NCBI RefSeq assembly: GCF_027568575.1
Contig: NZ_JANUVP010000012.1
DNA length: 64,000 nt
Origin: Caldifermentibacillus hisashii
Lineage (GTDB): Bacteria; Bacillota; Bacilli; Bacillales; Caldibacillaceae
Direction: 5' to 3' (one strand)
The stretch's first letter is position 1. Each line of letters starts with the position of its first letter. Position numbers and translations under genes: made by a program. Below the pieces are notes generated by a model, which was given only the letters and a program-made list of their open reading frames with translations, had not been told where the DNA came from and searched no databases. Positions 1-8,429 of this stretch are shown here, one piece after another.

Positions 1-22
1 CCAAACAAATCTATTAATAAAA

Positions 23-61
23 TTTACAAAACCTTTACATTCACTTAATAGCTCATTTACA
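23..61 (+). promoter_or_regulatory. PhoP box upstream of pstS
   Basis: Four hexamers on one DNA face lie exactly 11 bp apart: TTTACA at 23, TTTACA at 34, TTAATA at 45 and TTTACA at 56. This is the direct-repeat architecture (TTHACA, 5-bp spacers) that phosphorylated PhoP binds in Bacillus Pho promoters. A 15-bp palindrome TCTCTAAATTAGAGA follows at 74-88 in the presumed leader. Phosphate-starvation induction of the pst operon is inferred from this. Confidence 0.88.
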
Positions 62-135
62 AAACATAATTATTCTCTAAATTAGAGAGAATATAAATGA
101 GCATTGTGCAATTTGTGCATCTTGGGGGTTTTCAA

Positions 136-972
136 ATGATAGATAAAAGAAAAGGAATGGTTCTTATTACCCTAGTTTTAACAATTATATTATTCGCTTG
201 TGGAAAAAATGAAGAAAAATCAGGAACAACAAATGGAAATGCTGCTACAATTTCCATTTCCGGTTCTACTTCAGTCGGACCACTAGCAGAGAAATTAGCT
301 GAAAAATATAAAGAGAAGAACAATGTAAATATAGAAATTAACCAGATTGGCTCATCTGCAGGAATTACCAATGCCGTAAATGGTGTTTCGGAAATCGGTA
401 TGTCTTCCCGCGATTTAAAGGAGGAAGAGAAGGCGAGTTTACAGGAAACGGTGATTGCTTATGACGGAATTGTTGTTGTCACCCATCCAAGTAATCATGT
501 TAAAAATTTAACAATAGCACAAGTAAAGGATATTTTTACAGGAAAAATTACCAACTGGAAAGAAGTTGGAGGAGATGATCTGGAAATTGTTGTTGTTTCC
601 CGTGAAGATGGCTCAGGCTCCCGTGACGCTTTCCAAGAAATTGTCGGTTATTCATCCGGAGAATTGGTTAGAAATTCCATTATTGCCAGCGGAAACGGAA
701 ATATTAAAACAACCGTTGCAACAAACAAACATGCAGTTGGATTTATTTCGTTTGAATATATTGATGAATCGATAAACACAGTAAGTATTAATGGTGTCGA
801 GGCAACAGCAGAAAATGTTCTCCGGCAAAAATACAGTCTGTCCCGTCCATTTTTATTTGTTCATAAAGAGGAAAATCTTTCCGATGAAGGGAAAAAATTT
901 ATCGATTTTATATTAAGCTCGGAAGGTCAAAAAATTGTTAGGGAAACAGGAGCGATCCCTGTAAAAATGTAA
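136..972 (+). CDS. pstS: Phosphate ABC transporter substrate-binding lipoprotein PstS
   Basis: Extracellular phosphate receptor of the high-affinity PstSCAB importer. From the chosen ATG the protein has 278 residues, with a basic N-terminus, a hydrophobic segment and the lipobox LFAC ending at Cys22, so it should be a membrane-anchored lipoprotein. The body has the PstS-type fold signatures, including the SGSTSVGP phosphate loop near residues 40-48 and a SREDGSGSRDAF segment in the middle. An upstream in-frame ATG at 97 has no ribosome site, whereas GGGGG at 124-128 sits 7 nt before 136, so I prefer 136. It is the first gene of pstSCAB-phoU, behind the PhoP box. Confidence 0.93.
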   Translation: MIDKRKGMVLITLVLTIILFACGKNEEKSGTTNGNAATISISGSTSVGPLAEKLAEKYKEKNNVNIEINQIGSSAGITNAVNGVSEIGMSSRDLKEEEKASLQETVIAYDGIVVVTHPSNHVKNLTIAQVKDIFTGKITNWKEVGGDDLEIVVVSREDGSGSRDAFQEIVGYSSGELVRNSIIASGNGNIKTTVATNKHAVGFISFEYIDESINTVSINGVEATAENVLRQKYSLSRPFLFVHKEENLSDEGKKFIDFILSSEGQKIVRETGAIPVKM

Positions 973-1020
973 CCAAAAGATAAAGCAACATTCGTACTAG
1001 CAACCACGGAGGAGTAAACA

Positions 1021-1920
1021 ATGTCAACCTTACCTGTAAAAAGAGAAAAATCAAATAAAAGAAAGTATTTTATGGAGAAACTATCAGGGAAAGTTTTCCT
1101 GTTTTGTGCACTTCTTTCTGTTATTAGCCTTTTACTTATTATTGGATTTGTGTTTTTTAAAGGGTCCAAGCCGTTTATTGGGGAAGGATATAGTATCGTT
1201 GATTTTTTGTTCGGCAACGATTGGGTTCCAAGTGAAAATCAATTTGGCATTTTTCCTATGATCGTTGCTTCCATTTACGCTACAATTGGTGCCCTTATCA
1301 TTGGGGTTCCGGTCGGTTTATTTACCGCGATTTTTTTGGCAGAGATTGCTCCGAAAAGTATCGCAAAAATAATTTCGCCGGCCGTACAACTGTTGGCGGG
1401 TATTCCATCTGTTTTATACGGCGTTTTTGGGCTGGCCGTTATCGTTCCTTTTTTGCAAAATCAGCTCGGTTTAATAAAAGGACAGAGTTTAATCGCCGTT
1501 ATTCTCGTTTTAGCCATCATGATGTTGCCGACCGTTGTTACTGTTGCGGAAACAGCTATCCGGGCTGTTCCAAAATCATACCGGGAAGGTTCATTGGCTT
1601 TAGGTGCTTCCCAGATTGGGACAATTTTTAAAGTTGTTGTACCATCAGCAAAATCAGGTATTATGACGGCCGTTGTTTTAGGAATGGGAAGAGCAATTGG
1701 TGAGACAATGGCAGTAATTTTAGTGGCTGGAAACAGTTTGATTATCCCAACCAGCTTGACTGACAGTATCCGGCCTTTAACAACGAATATCGCATTAGAA
1801 ATGGGTTATGCCTTTGGGACCCATCAAGAAATGTTGTTTGCCACCGGGATCGTCTTATTCTCCTTTATTTTATTATTAAATTTTGTGCTGGCAAGAATCA
1901 GTTCGAAAGGTGGTAATTAA
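1021..1920 (+). CDS. pstC: Phosphate ABC transporter permease PstC
   Basis: One of two membrane subunits forming the phosphate channel of the Pst importer. The 299-residue protein starts with a short basic cytoplasmic stretch and then has about six hydrophobic helices. The permease loop that contacts the ATPase is visible as the YREGSLALGAS segment (EAA-type motif) in the second half, and the N-terminal half carries the large extracellular region after the first helix. A GGAGG site just before the ATG supports the start. It lies 48 nt after pstS and 2 nt before pstA, so it is co-transcribed with them. Confidence 0.93.
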   Translation: MSTLPVKREKSNKRKYFMEKLSGKVFLFCALLSVISLLLIIGFVFFKGSKPFIGEGYSIVDFLFGNDWVPSENQFGIFPMIVASIYATIGALIIGVPVGLFTAIFLAEIAPKSIAKIISPAVQLLAGIPSVLYGVFGLAVIVPFLQNQLGLIKGQSLIAVILVLAIMMLPTVVTVAETAIRAVPKSYREGSLALGASQIGTIFKVVVPSAKSGIMTAVVLGMGRAIGETMAVILVAGNSLIIPTSLTDSIRPLTTNIALEMGYAFGTHQEMLFATGIVLFSFILLLNFVLARISSKGGN

Positions 1921-1922
1921 GT

Positions 1923-2747
1923 TTGAGAAAGCTTAAGGATCTTATTTTACTGGGGCTATTATGGTTTGCCGCTTTCCTTACAGTTGCAGTACTCGTAACC
2001 ATTGTTGGCTTTATTTTTTACAAAGGAATTGGACTTATCAGCTTTGATTTTATTTTTGGTGATTATTCCCCATCAGGCGGGGGCGGAATTTGGCCAATGG
2101 TGGTGACAACGATATACACAATTGTCATTTCCTTACTTATCGCGACCCCGATTGGCATACTCGCAGCTGTTTATTTGCAAGAATATGCCAAACAAGGAAG
2201 AATGGTCAGAATCATTCGTTTTGCGACCGAGAGCTTAACTGGAATTCCATCAATTATATATGGTTTGTTTGGGGCGGTGTTTTTTGTAACGACTTTAAAA
2301 TTAGGAATGTCCATTATTGCAGCGTCCTTGACATTAACCATAATTATTTTACCTGTCATTATCCGGACGACAGAAGAATCGTTAAAGACGGTGCCGCAAA
2401 GCTATCGGGAAGGTTCGTTAGCTTTAGGAACAACAAAACTGCAAACTTTATATAAAGTAATTTTGCCGAGTGCCATGCCGGGAATTTTATCTGGAATTAT
2501 TCTTTCCATGGGACGGATAATCGGTGAATCTGCCGCCATCTTTTTAACAGCTGGAACGGTAGCTGCCATGCCGGAAAGTATTTTTTCATCAGCACGGACG
2601 CTTACTGTCCATTCATATTTAGTCACACAAGAAGCCGGAGATATTGAGCTCGCAGCAGCAATTGGCATTATTCTTATTGCGATTATTTTAATACTTAATT
2701 TTTTCGCCACATGGATCTCAAAAAAATTGAATAAAGCCGATTATTAA
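1923..2747 (+). CDS. pstA: Phosphate ABC transporter permease PstA
   Basis: Second membrane subunit of the Pst channel, 274 residues with about six hydrophobic helices. It has the same YREGSLALG coupling motif as PstC, which shows that the two are paralogues. The start is a TTG two bases after the pstC stop, preceded by AAAGGTGG inside the end of pstC, an arrangement typical of translational coupling. The glycine-rich PSGGGGIWPM segment after the first helix is a family hallmark. Confidence 0.93.
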   Translation: MRKLKDLILLGLLWFAAFLTVAVLVTIVGFIFYKGIGLISFDFIFGDYSPSGGGGIWPMVVTTIYTIVISLLIATPIGILAAVYLQEYAKQGRMVRIIRFATESLTGIPSIIYGLFGAVFFVTTLKLGMSIIAASLTLTIIILPVIIRTTEESLKTVPQSYREGSLALGTTKLQTLYKVILPSAMPGILSGIILSMGRIIGESAAIFLTAGTVAAMPESIFSSARTLTVHSYLVTQEAGDIELAAAIGIILIAIILILNFFATWISKKLNKADY

Positions 2748-2763
2748 AAAAGGAGACTGGGGT

Positions 2764-3585
2764 ATGTATACAACAATACTGGAACCAAAAATGGTAAAAG
2801 ATGAAAAGTCAACCGTAACAGAAACACCTGAAACGAAAACAAAAATTCATGTAGAGAATTTGAATTTATTTTATGGTGAAAAACAGGCTCTTTTTGATGT
2901 ATCAATTAATATTAAAGAAAAAGAAGTAACGGCATTAATCGGTCCATCCGGATGCGGGAAGTCAACGTTTTTGCGAACGTTAAACCGGATGAATGACTTG
3001 ATTGAAGGAGTAAAAATTAGCGGCAAAATTATTATTGATGATGAAAACATATATGAATCCAATGATGTTATTAAATTGCGCACGAAGGTTGGTATGGTCT
3101 TTCAAAAGCCGAATCTGTTTCCAATGAGTATTTATGATAATGTCGCATATGGTCCACGAATGCAAGGGATTAAAAATAAGGCTATTTTAAATGAAATAGT
3201 TGAAAACAGTCTTCGTGGTGCAGCGATTTGGGATGAGGTACAGGATCGGTTAAAATCTTCCGCTCTTGGACTTTCGGGTGGTCAGCAACAAAGAGTTTGT
3301 ATTGCCCGGGCAATCGCGATGAAGCCGGATGTGATTTTAATGGATGAACCAACCTCCGCGTTAGATCCGATTTCAACTTTGAAGATTGAAGAATTGATCG
3401 CGGCAATGAAAAAGGACTATACGATTGTCATTGTAACGCACAACATGCAACAGGCGGCACGGGTATCGGATAAAACAGCCTTCTTCTTAAACGGTGAGAT
3501 TATCGAATTTGATGAAACAAGCAAAATCTTTTCCATGCCAAGTGACCAAAGAACAGAAGATTATGTAACTGGTCGTTTTGGATGA
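2764..3585 (+). CDS. pstB: Phosphate ABC transporter ATPase PstB
   Basis: Cytoplasmic ATPase that powers phosphate import through PstC and PstA. Walker A GPSGCGKST is at residues 60-68, the signature LSGGQQQR is in the middle, Walker B is VILMDEP, and the switch histidine is in VTHNMQQA. The RMNDLIEGVKISGKI segment after Walker A is particular to PstB. The protein has 273 residues, with about 25 extra polar residues before the ABC domain. An AAAGGAG site precedes the ATG. Only one pstB is present, unlike B. subtilis, which has two. Confidence 0.95.
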   Translation: MYTTILEPKMVKDEKSTVTETPETKTKIHVENLNLFYGEKQALFDVSINIKEKEVTALIGPSGCGKSTFLRTLNRMNDLIEGVKISGKIIIDDENIYESNDVIKLRTKVGMVFQKPNLFPMSIYDNVAYGPRMQGIKNKAILNEIVENSLRGAAIWDEVQDRLKSSALGLSGGQQQRVCIARAIAMKPDVILMDEPTSALDPISTLKIEELIAAMKKDYTIVIVTHNMQQAARVSDKTAFFLNGEIIEFDETSKIFSMPSDQRTEDYVTGRFG

Positions 3586-3689
3586 TCCTATTTTACAATC
3601 TTATACGATAAGAACGTGTCACGTGAGTAAAACAGCAGCAAAATTAGAGGGCATTGAAAAAGGGGAAAAAAGAAATGAGGAGGTTTCAA

Positions 3690-4349
3690 ATGGTTGTTCG
3701 GGAGAGTTTTGATAGTAGTTTACAGGAACTGCAAGAAAAAATGATGGAGATGGGGGAACTGACAGGCACCTTAATAGAAAAGTCATTTATTGCGCTTCAA
3801 AATCAAGATATTAAGCTGGCTTTAAGGGTGATTGAAGATGATGATGAGATTGATGATATGCAAAATGAAATTGACCAATTGGCGATATGGTTAATTGTTA
3901 AAGAGCAACCGGTGGCTAGAGATTTACGAAAGATTATCGGCGCGATAAAAATTCTTACAGATGTAGAACGTGTTGCCGACTTTGGGGTGAATATTGCAAA
4001 GTCAACCATCCAGATCGGAAATGCTCATTCACTCATTCATTTAACAGATCTTGAATCCATGAAGAATAGATGTATCAGCATGCTGGAGAAATCGTTACAA
4101 GCCTTTTTTGAGGAAAATATCAGCCTCGCCAAAGAAGTAGGAGATATGGATGATCAAATTGATGACCTTAGTGATGCCAATTATAAAAAACTTAGCGCTT
4201 ATTTAAGTGAACATCCTGAAGAAACAAACCAGCTTGTGCAATTAATCCTAGTTAATCGCCATCTTGAGAGAACGGCAGATCATATTACGAACATTGCCGA
4301 AAGTGCTGCTTATTTAATAAAAGGGAAGAAGTATGATTTAAATCCATAA
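3690..4349 (+). CDS. phoU: Phosphate signalling protein PhoU
   Basis: Peripheral regulator that links Pst transporter activity to the Pho two-component system. The 219-residue all-helical protein shows two PhoU repeats with acidic metal-binding motifs: EDDDEIDDMQNEID in the first and GDMDDQIDDLSD in the second. The HLERTADHITNIAE segment near the end is diagnostic. An upstream in-frame TTG at 3654 is possible, but GAGGAGG at 3677-3683 is correctly spaced for the ATG at 3690. It ends the pst operon before a strong hairpin. Confidence 0.92.
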   Translation: MVVRESFDSSLQELQEKMMEMGELTGTLIEKSFIALQNQDIKLALRVIEDDDEIDDMQNEIDQLAIWLIVKEQPVARDLRKIIGAIKILTDVERVADFGVNIAKSTIQIGNAHSLIHLTDLESMKNRCISMLEKSLQAFFEENISLAKEVGDMDDQIDDLSDANYKKLSAYLSEHPEETNQLVQLILVNRHLERTADHITNIAESAAYLIKGKKYDLNP

Positions 4350-4397
4350 CTTGAATTGAGGACGGTTACAGCGGTATCTATAGTATCTAAAGAATTG

Positions 4398-4432
4398 GTC
4401 CCTTATTGTTTTTAATGAAAACAATAAGGGAC
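4398..4432. terminator. Bidirectional terminator between phoU and the terC-like gene
   Basis: A 15-bp perfect inverted repeat, GTCCCTTATTGTTTT with its complement, encloses a short AT loop. It lies between two convergent genes, so it probably ends both transcripts. Confidence 0.8.
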
Positions 4433-4440
4433 ATTAACTT

Positions 4441-5232
4441 TTATATACTATGTTTCTCTTTTTTCGTTATATTGGCAGTTGTTTCATTATGGAGTGGAGT
4501 TTCTTTTTGTTTTGATCCCGAATAAAACCAACCGCCGACAGCAAGCGAAATCATGACAACCCAGAAAATCGAGTTCCAAATTGGTCCTTCAACAAATGAA
4601 TGAGGAATGAGATGAACCGCATCATGGGCTAATGTATGAACCGCCAATTTGACACCGACCCATCCGACAATTAACATCGCTGCTGATTCCAGACTGGGAC
4701 GCTCGGTCAGTAATCTGATAAATAAAGCTGATGCAAACCGAATAATGATTAGACCGGCAAGTGCACCCAATACGATGACAATAAATTGCGCTGTATCTAT
4801 TCCACCAATATGACCGAAACTTGTCGCTGGAAGGGCAATTACTAATGCAACGGCCGCCAAAATAGAGTCAATGGCAAATGCGATATCAGCAAAAGCGATT
4901 TGAGTGACAACACCTTTGAAACTCTTTTCTTTTACCTTTTTCTCCTTATGGTCATTTTTGATAAAATGTTTAATCGCTAAAAAAATCAAGTAGGCTGCAC
5001 CAGCTGCTTGGACTTGCCATACATTAAATAAAAATGAAATGATAAAAATCGCACCAATCCGGAAAGCGAATGCGAATGCTAAACCGATATTTAGAGCTTT
5101 TTTCTGTTGCTCTTTAGGCAGACTTTTTGCCATTACTGCTAATACTAGAGCATTATCAGCTGATAACAAGCCTTCCAATACTACTAATATTAATACAACT
5201 GAGCCATACTGTAAAAACAGTGATAAATCCAT
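4441..5232 (-). CDS. TerC/YkoY-family metal exporter
   Basis: Integral membrane protein of the TerC family, 263 residues with about seven hydrophobic segments. The first helix carries the conserved acidic metal-site pattern LEGLLSADNALVLA (Glu20, Asp26), and a second DIAFAIDSI motif lies in the middle, as in the YkoY/YceF subgroup. Family members are implicated in manganese efflux or in loading secreted proteins with manganese. The leader contains a yybP-ykoY manganese riboswitch, which strongly supports a manganese role here. The C-terminal tail is basic and cytoplasmic. Confidence 0.88.
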   Translation of the reverse strand: MDLSLFLQYGSVVLILVVLEGLLSADNALVLAVMAKSLPKEQQKKALNIGLAFAFAFRIGAIFIISFLFNVWQVQAAGAAYLIFLAIKHFIKNDHKEKKVKEKSFKGVVTQIAFADIAFAIDSILAAVALVIALPATSFGHIGGIDTAQFIVIVLGALAGLIIIRFASALFIRLLTERPSLESAAMLIVGWVGVKLAVHTLAHDAVHLIPHSFVEGPIWNSIFWVVMISLAVGGWFYSGSKQKETPLHNETTANITKKEKHSI

Positions 5233-5266
5233 TTTCTACCTCCAAGTGATTTAATTATGATAAACG

Positions 5267-5315
5267 AACAAGACCTTTGAATTATGAGTAAATTTCATAA
5301 TTCAAAGGTCTTGTT
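5267..5315 (-). terminator. Riboswitch expression-platform hairpin
   Basis: A perfect 21-bp stem with a 7-nt loop lies between the manganese aptamer and the ribosome site of the TerC gene. Its position fits the terminator or expression platform of the riboswitch. The T-run after it is weak, so regulation by the hairpin itself is inferred. Confidence 0.7.
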
Positions 5316-5316
5316 A

Positions 5317-5396
5317 ACAACGCAAGGTTGCCAATAAAACCGATGGGGTCCACCCATGTAATGACGGCTTTATTGTAAAAACTACTCCCCTTTGAT
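5317..5396 (-). ncRNA. yybP-ykoY manganese riboswitch
   Basis: Read on the minus strand, the leader of the TerC gene contains the two conserved internal-loop strands of the yybP-ykoY class: AAAGGGGAGTAG near 5383-5393 and GGCAACCTTGCG near 5320-5331. A variable paired region (GCCGTC, then GGGTGGACCC) lies between them. Known members bind Mn2+ and switch on TerC/YkoY or Mn-exporter genes. The hairpin at 5267-5315 follows directly. Confidence 0.88.
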
Positions 5397-5420
5397 TTTA
5401 GGTAAAAGACTATATCAAAA

Positions 5421-5450
5421 ACTATAACAAATTTACCGGATGAAATTCAA
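5421..5450 (-). promoter_or_regulatory. Sigma-A promoter of the terC-like gene
   Basis: On the minus strand, TTGAAT (5445-5450) and TATAGT (5421-5426) are separated by 18 bp, directly upstream of the riboswitch. Confidence 0.6.
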
Positions 5451-6239
5451 TACTTTTTTATAATTTTTTATGAGTTAACACGATTTATATAGTGTAAAAG
5501 ACTTGTTGAATTATAGAAAAAACTGTTGAACTTCATAACTTTCAAGTTAAAAATTCTCCAATCACTTTTGCTGATTAATAACTACGGTTGATTTTTTCCT
5601 CCTGTTGAAGGCCCCTTATTTTACTGCCGAATTTTTTCGCCTGATTACTAAACTTAAGAAAGCCGAATTCCTGTCGGCTCCTTGTATAATTTTTTATCTC
5701 ATGGTAAATATGGTAAAAGTAAATCTTGCGTTAATTTTCCCGTAACTTTTTTTGGTGCTAATCATTCCCTTATTTTTATGCAGTCATTTTTCCTATCCCT
5801 TTTTAACTACCAAAAACAAATCAAAACAAGAATATTTATATGTTTCCAAAATATTATATTGTAAAATAGAGTTTTTTCATTAATTAGAATTTGGCTAAAT
5901 AAAACTATTATTCATAAAAATGCTATTTACATATTAAATTAGTAATAATACCTGTAGTATTATCAGTCAATTTTTTAACTAGAGGTGATGTCAATGGGTG
6001 AATCGTATCTTTTCTAAAGAAGGCGCCCGGAACCGGACAATAAGGCTAATCCAAGCTTTCCACCTTATTTTTAAACTTTTTTATTCTATAAGAAAATCAC
6101 CCGGATCATGATAATAAGACTTGTCAAAGTATGGATGTTATTTTTTAACTTTTCAGACAATAACGAATGAACGAACGTTTACTTTCTTAAACGACCATTG
6201 ATGCATAGTTCACCGAAAAACTTTATCGGCTGTAACAAA
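5451..6239. other. Gene-poor 0.8-kb intergenic region
   Basis: There is no convincing full-size gene here. What is visible: a small hairpin AGCCGA/TCGGCT at 5661-5679, a 19-bp palindrome ATAATACCTGTAGTATTAT at 5945-5963, and then a well-formed ribosome site AGAGGTGATG before a 7-codon frame (5994-6017). The palindrome plus short frame could be an operator and leader of a lost or very short transcript. The remainder is AT-rich with no structure I could assign. Confidence 0.5.
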
Positions 6240-6330
6240 AACTTTCCTTGTGCACTTATACTTAAATCTTAAATTTCCAACTAATTGGCATCCTTGCCAG
6301 AAATTTATACTTTTAAAAAAATAACTGAAT
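6240..6330 (+). repeat. Degenerate dispersed repeat, copy A
   Basis: This is a stretch of about 90 bp beginning CTTTCCTTGTGCACTTATAC and containing GGCATCCTTGCC and TTTATACTTTT. It has recognisable relatives near 30318-30412 and 49862-49945. The three copies share the order TGTGnGCTTATACTTAA, TTTCC, ATCCTTnnC, ATACTTTT, with indels. It lies immediately upstream of appD. Confidence 0.55.
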
Positions 6331-6357
6331 CATCATTCAAAAAGATAGAGGTGTATT

Positions 6358-7386
6358 ATGAGCAAATTAACCCATGCATCTAAAAAAGCACCATTATTAG
6401 AGGTTAATCATTTAGAAACAGCCTTCAAAATTGATCGTGAATATTATAATGCCGTAGATAACGTATCATTTACCGTCAAGCCTCGCCAAGTAGTCGGAAT
6501 TGTTGGTGAATCCGGATGTGGAAAAAGTGTGTTGTCACTATCGGTAATGAGGCTTCTTCCAAAAGGAATTAGTGAAATTTGCAGCGGCGAAATATTATTT
6601 GACGGTAAAGACGTGGTGAAAATGTCAGAGAATGAGATTAATAATATTCGCGGAAAAGACATTGCAATGATTTTCCAAGAACCGATGACCTCATTAAATC
6701 CCGTATTTACCATTGGTTATCAATTACAAGAAGTATTGTTAAATCATATGGAAATTTCCAAAAAGGAAGCAAGACAGAAATCAATTGAATTGTTGAAAGG
6801 TGTAGGAATCTCCCGCCCGGATAAAATTGTTGACGAATATCCGCATCAATTATCAGGGGGCATGAGGCAACGAGTCATGATCGCGATGGCGATTGCATGT
6901 CAACCTAAGCTCCTCATTGCAGACGAACCTACGACTGCACTCGATGTAACCGTACAAGCCCAAATTCTCGAATTACTGAAAGAAATTCAAAGTGCAAATG
7001 ACATGGCGATTATTCTAATTACCCATGATTTAGGCGTTGTTGCAGAAATGTGTGATGATGTTATCGTCATGTACGCCGGTAAGATTGTTGAGAGAACCGA
7101 TGTGGATACTTTGTTCTACAATCCGAAACACCCATATACGAAGCTATTAATGGGCGCAATTCCAAAAATGGATGAAGATAGAGAAGTACTTGAGTCTATT
7201 AAGGGAATCGTACCTTCGTTGAAAAATATGCCCAAGGTTGGATGTAAATTTGCTGCGCGCTGTCCACATGCGATGCCGGAGTGCTCATTTGTCACTCCAC
7301 AATTGGCTGAAACTGAACAAGGACATGAGGTAGCTTGTTTACTATATGAAACGAGCAGGCCTAAGGAGGGGATGAACGTACAATGA
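6358..7386 (+). CDS. appD: Oligopeptide ABC transporter ATPase AppD
   Basis: One of two ATPases energising the oligopeptide importer. The 342-residue protein has Walker A GESGCGKS at residues 50-57, signature LSGGMRQR, Walker B LLIADEP and the family C-terminal oligopeptide-transporter domain. The latter includes the cysteine cluster CKFAARCPHAMPECSF seen in OppD/DppD proteins. The gene order D-F-A-B-C matches the B. subtilis app operon rather than opp (ABCDF), hence the symbol. The AGAGGTG site before the ATG is good. It overlaps appF by 4 bp (ATGA). Confidence 0.9.
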   Translation: MSKLTHASKKAPLLEVNHLETAFKIDREYYNAVDNVSFTVKPRQVVGIVGESGCGKSVLSLSVMRLLPKGISEICSGEILFDGKDVVKMSENEINNIRGKDIAMIFQEPMTSLNPVFTIGYQLQEVLLNHMEISKKEARQKSIELLKGVGISRPDKIVDEYPHQLSGGMRQRVMIAMAIACQPKLLIADEPTTALDVTVQAQILELLKEIQSANDMAIILITHDLGVVAEMCDDVIVMYAGKIVERTDVDTLFYNPKHPYTKLLMGAIPKMDEDREVLESIKGIVPSLKNMPKVGCKFAARCPHAMPECSFVTPQLAETEQGHEVACLLYETSRPKEGMNVQ

Positions 7387-8399
7387 ATAACGCACAACCA
7401 AAACTTACGACCATAAACAGTAATAAAAATCGTTTTAAAACTCTCTTAGAAGTTAAAAATTTAAAAACCTATTACCCTGTAAAAGGCGGATTTTTCAGAA
7501 GGACGGTTGCCAATGTCAAAGCGGTGGATGATGTTTCTTTTGAAATAAAAAAAGGGGAGACTTTAGGATTAGTAGGTGAGTCAGGCTGTGGTAAATCTAC
7601 AACGGGCAGAACGATCCTGCGCCTCATCAATCCGACAGACGGGCAAATTATATTTGACGGTAAAGATATAACAAATATACAAGGCAGGGCATTGCGTGAA
7701 GCAAGAAAAGATTTCCAAATGGTATTCCAAGATCCTTACGCTTCCCTCAATCCAATGCAAATGATTGGAGACATCGTTTCTGAACCTTTAAAAAACTTTG
7801 GTAAGTCAAACAAAAAAGCATTAAAAGAAGAAGTTATGGACTTGTTAAATCGGGTCGGACTTCCGGAAGATGCCTATGAAAAATATGCGCATGAGTTTTC
7901 CGGGGGTCAGCGTCAACGGATCGGAATTGCCCGGGCATTAGCGCTGAAACCTAAATTAATTGTCGCCGATGAGCCGGTTTCTGCGCTGGACGTTTCTGTA
8001 CAATCCCAAGTATTAAACTTATTAAAAGAATTACAGAAAGATTTTGGCTTAACATATTTGTTTATCGCTCACGACTTAAGTGTCGTCAAACATATGAGTG
8101 ATCGGATTGGCGTTATGTATCTTGGAAACATCGTGGAGATTGCTGACCGTAATTCGATTTACAATGAACCGCTGCATCCGTACACACAAGCCTTAATATC
8201 GGCCATTCCTGAACCTGACCCAAGAAAAAGCAAAGAACGCATCGTTTTAAAAGGTGACGTTCCAAGTCCGGTTAACCCGCCATCCGGTTGTCCATTCCAT
8301 ACGAGATGTCCGATGGCAAAAGAAGAGTGTTCAATAGCTAAACCGACTTTAAAGGAGGTGAGGCCGGGGCATCAAGTAGCATGTATTCTTTACAATTAG
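7383..8399 (+). CDS. appF: Oligopeptide ABC transporter ATPase AppF
   Basis: Second ATPase of the peptide importer, 338 residues. Walker A GESGCGKST, signature FSGGQRQR, Walker B LIVADEP and the conserved DVSVQSQVLNLL segment are all present. The C-terminal region again has a cysteine-bearing CPFHTRCPMAKEECS motif, as in OppF. Translation probably re-initiates through the ATGA overlap with appD, helped by AAGGAGGGG about 12 nt upstream. It works as a heterodimer with AppD beneath AppB and AppC. Confidence 0.9.
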   Translation: MNNAQPKLTTINSNKNRFKTLLEVKNLKTYYPVKGGFFRRTVANVKAVDDVSFEIKKGETLGLVGESGCGKSTTGRTILRLINPTDGQIIFDGKDITNIQGRALREARKDFQMVFQDPYASLNPMQMIGDIVSEPLKNFGKSNKKALKEEVMDLLNRVGLPEDAYEKYAHEFSGGQRQRIGIARALALKPKLIVADEPVSALDVSVQSQVLNLLKELQKDFGLTYLFIAHDLSVVKHMSDRIGVMYLGNIVEIADRNSIYNEPLHPYTQALISAIPEPDPRKSKERIVLKGDVPSPVNPPSGCPFHTRCPMAKEECSIAKPTLKEVRPGHQVACILYN

Positions 8400-8429
8400 C
8401 AAAAGCAAAAATTATTAAGGGGGAGAAAA

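Noticed and set aside
5682..5864. Possible 60-codon gene on the plus strand
   Set aside because: No ribosome site, composition follows AT-rich intergenic DNA, no recognisable protein features.
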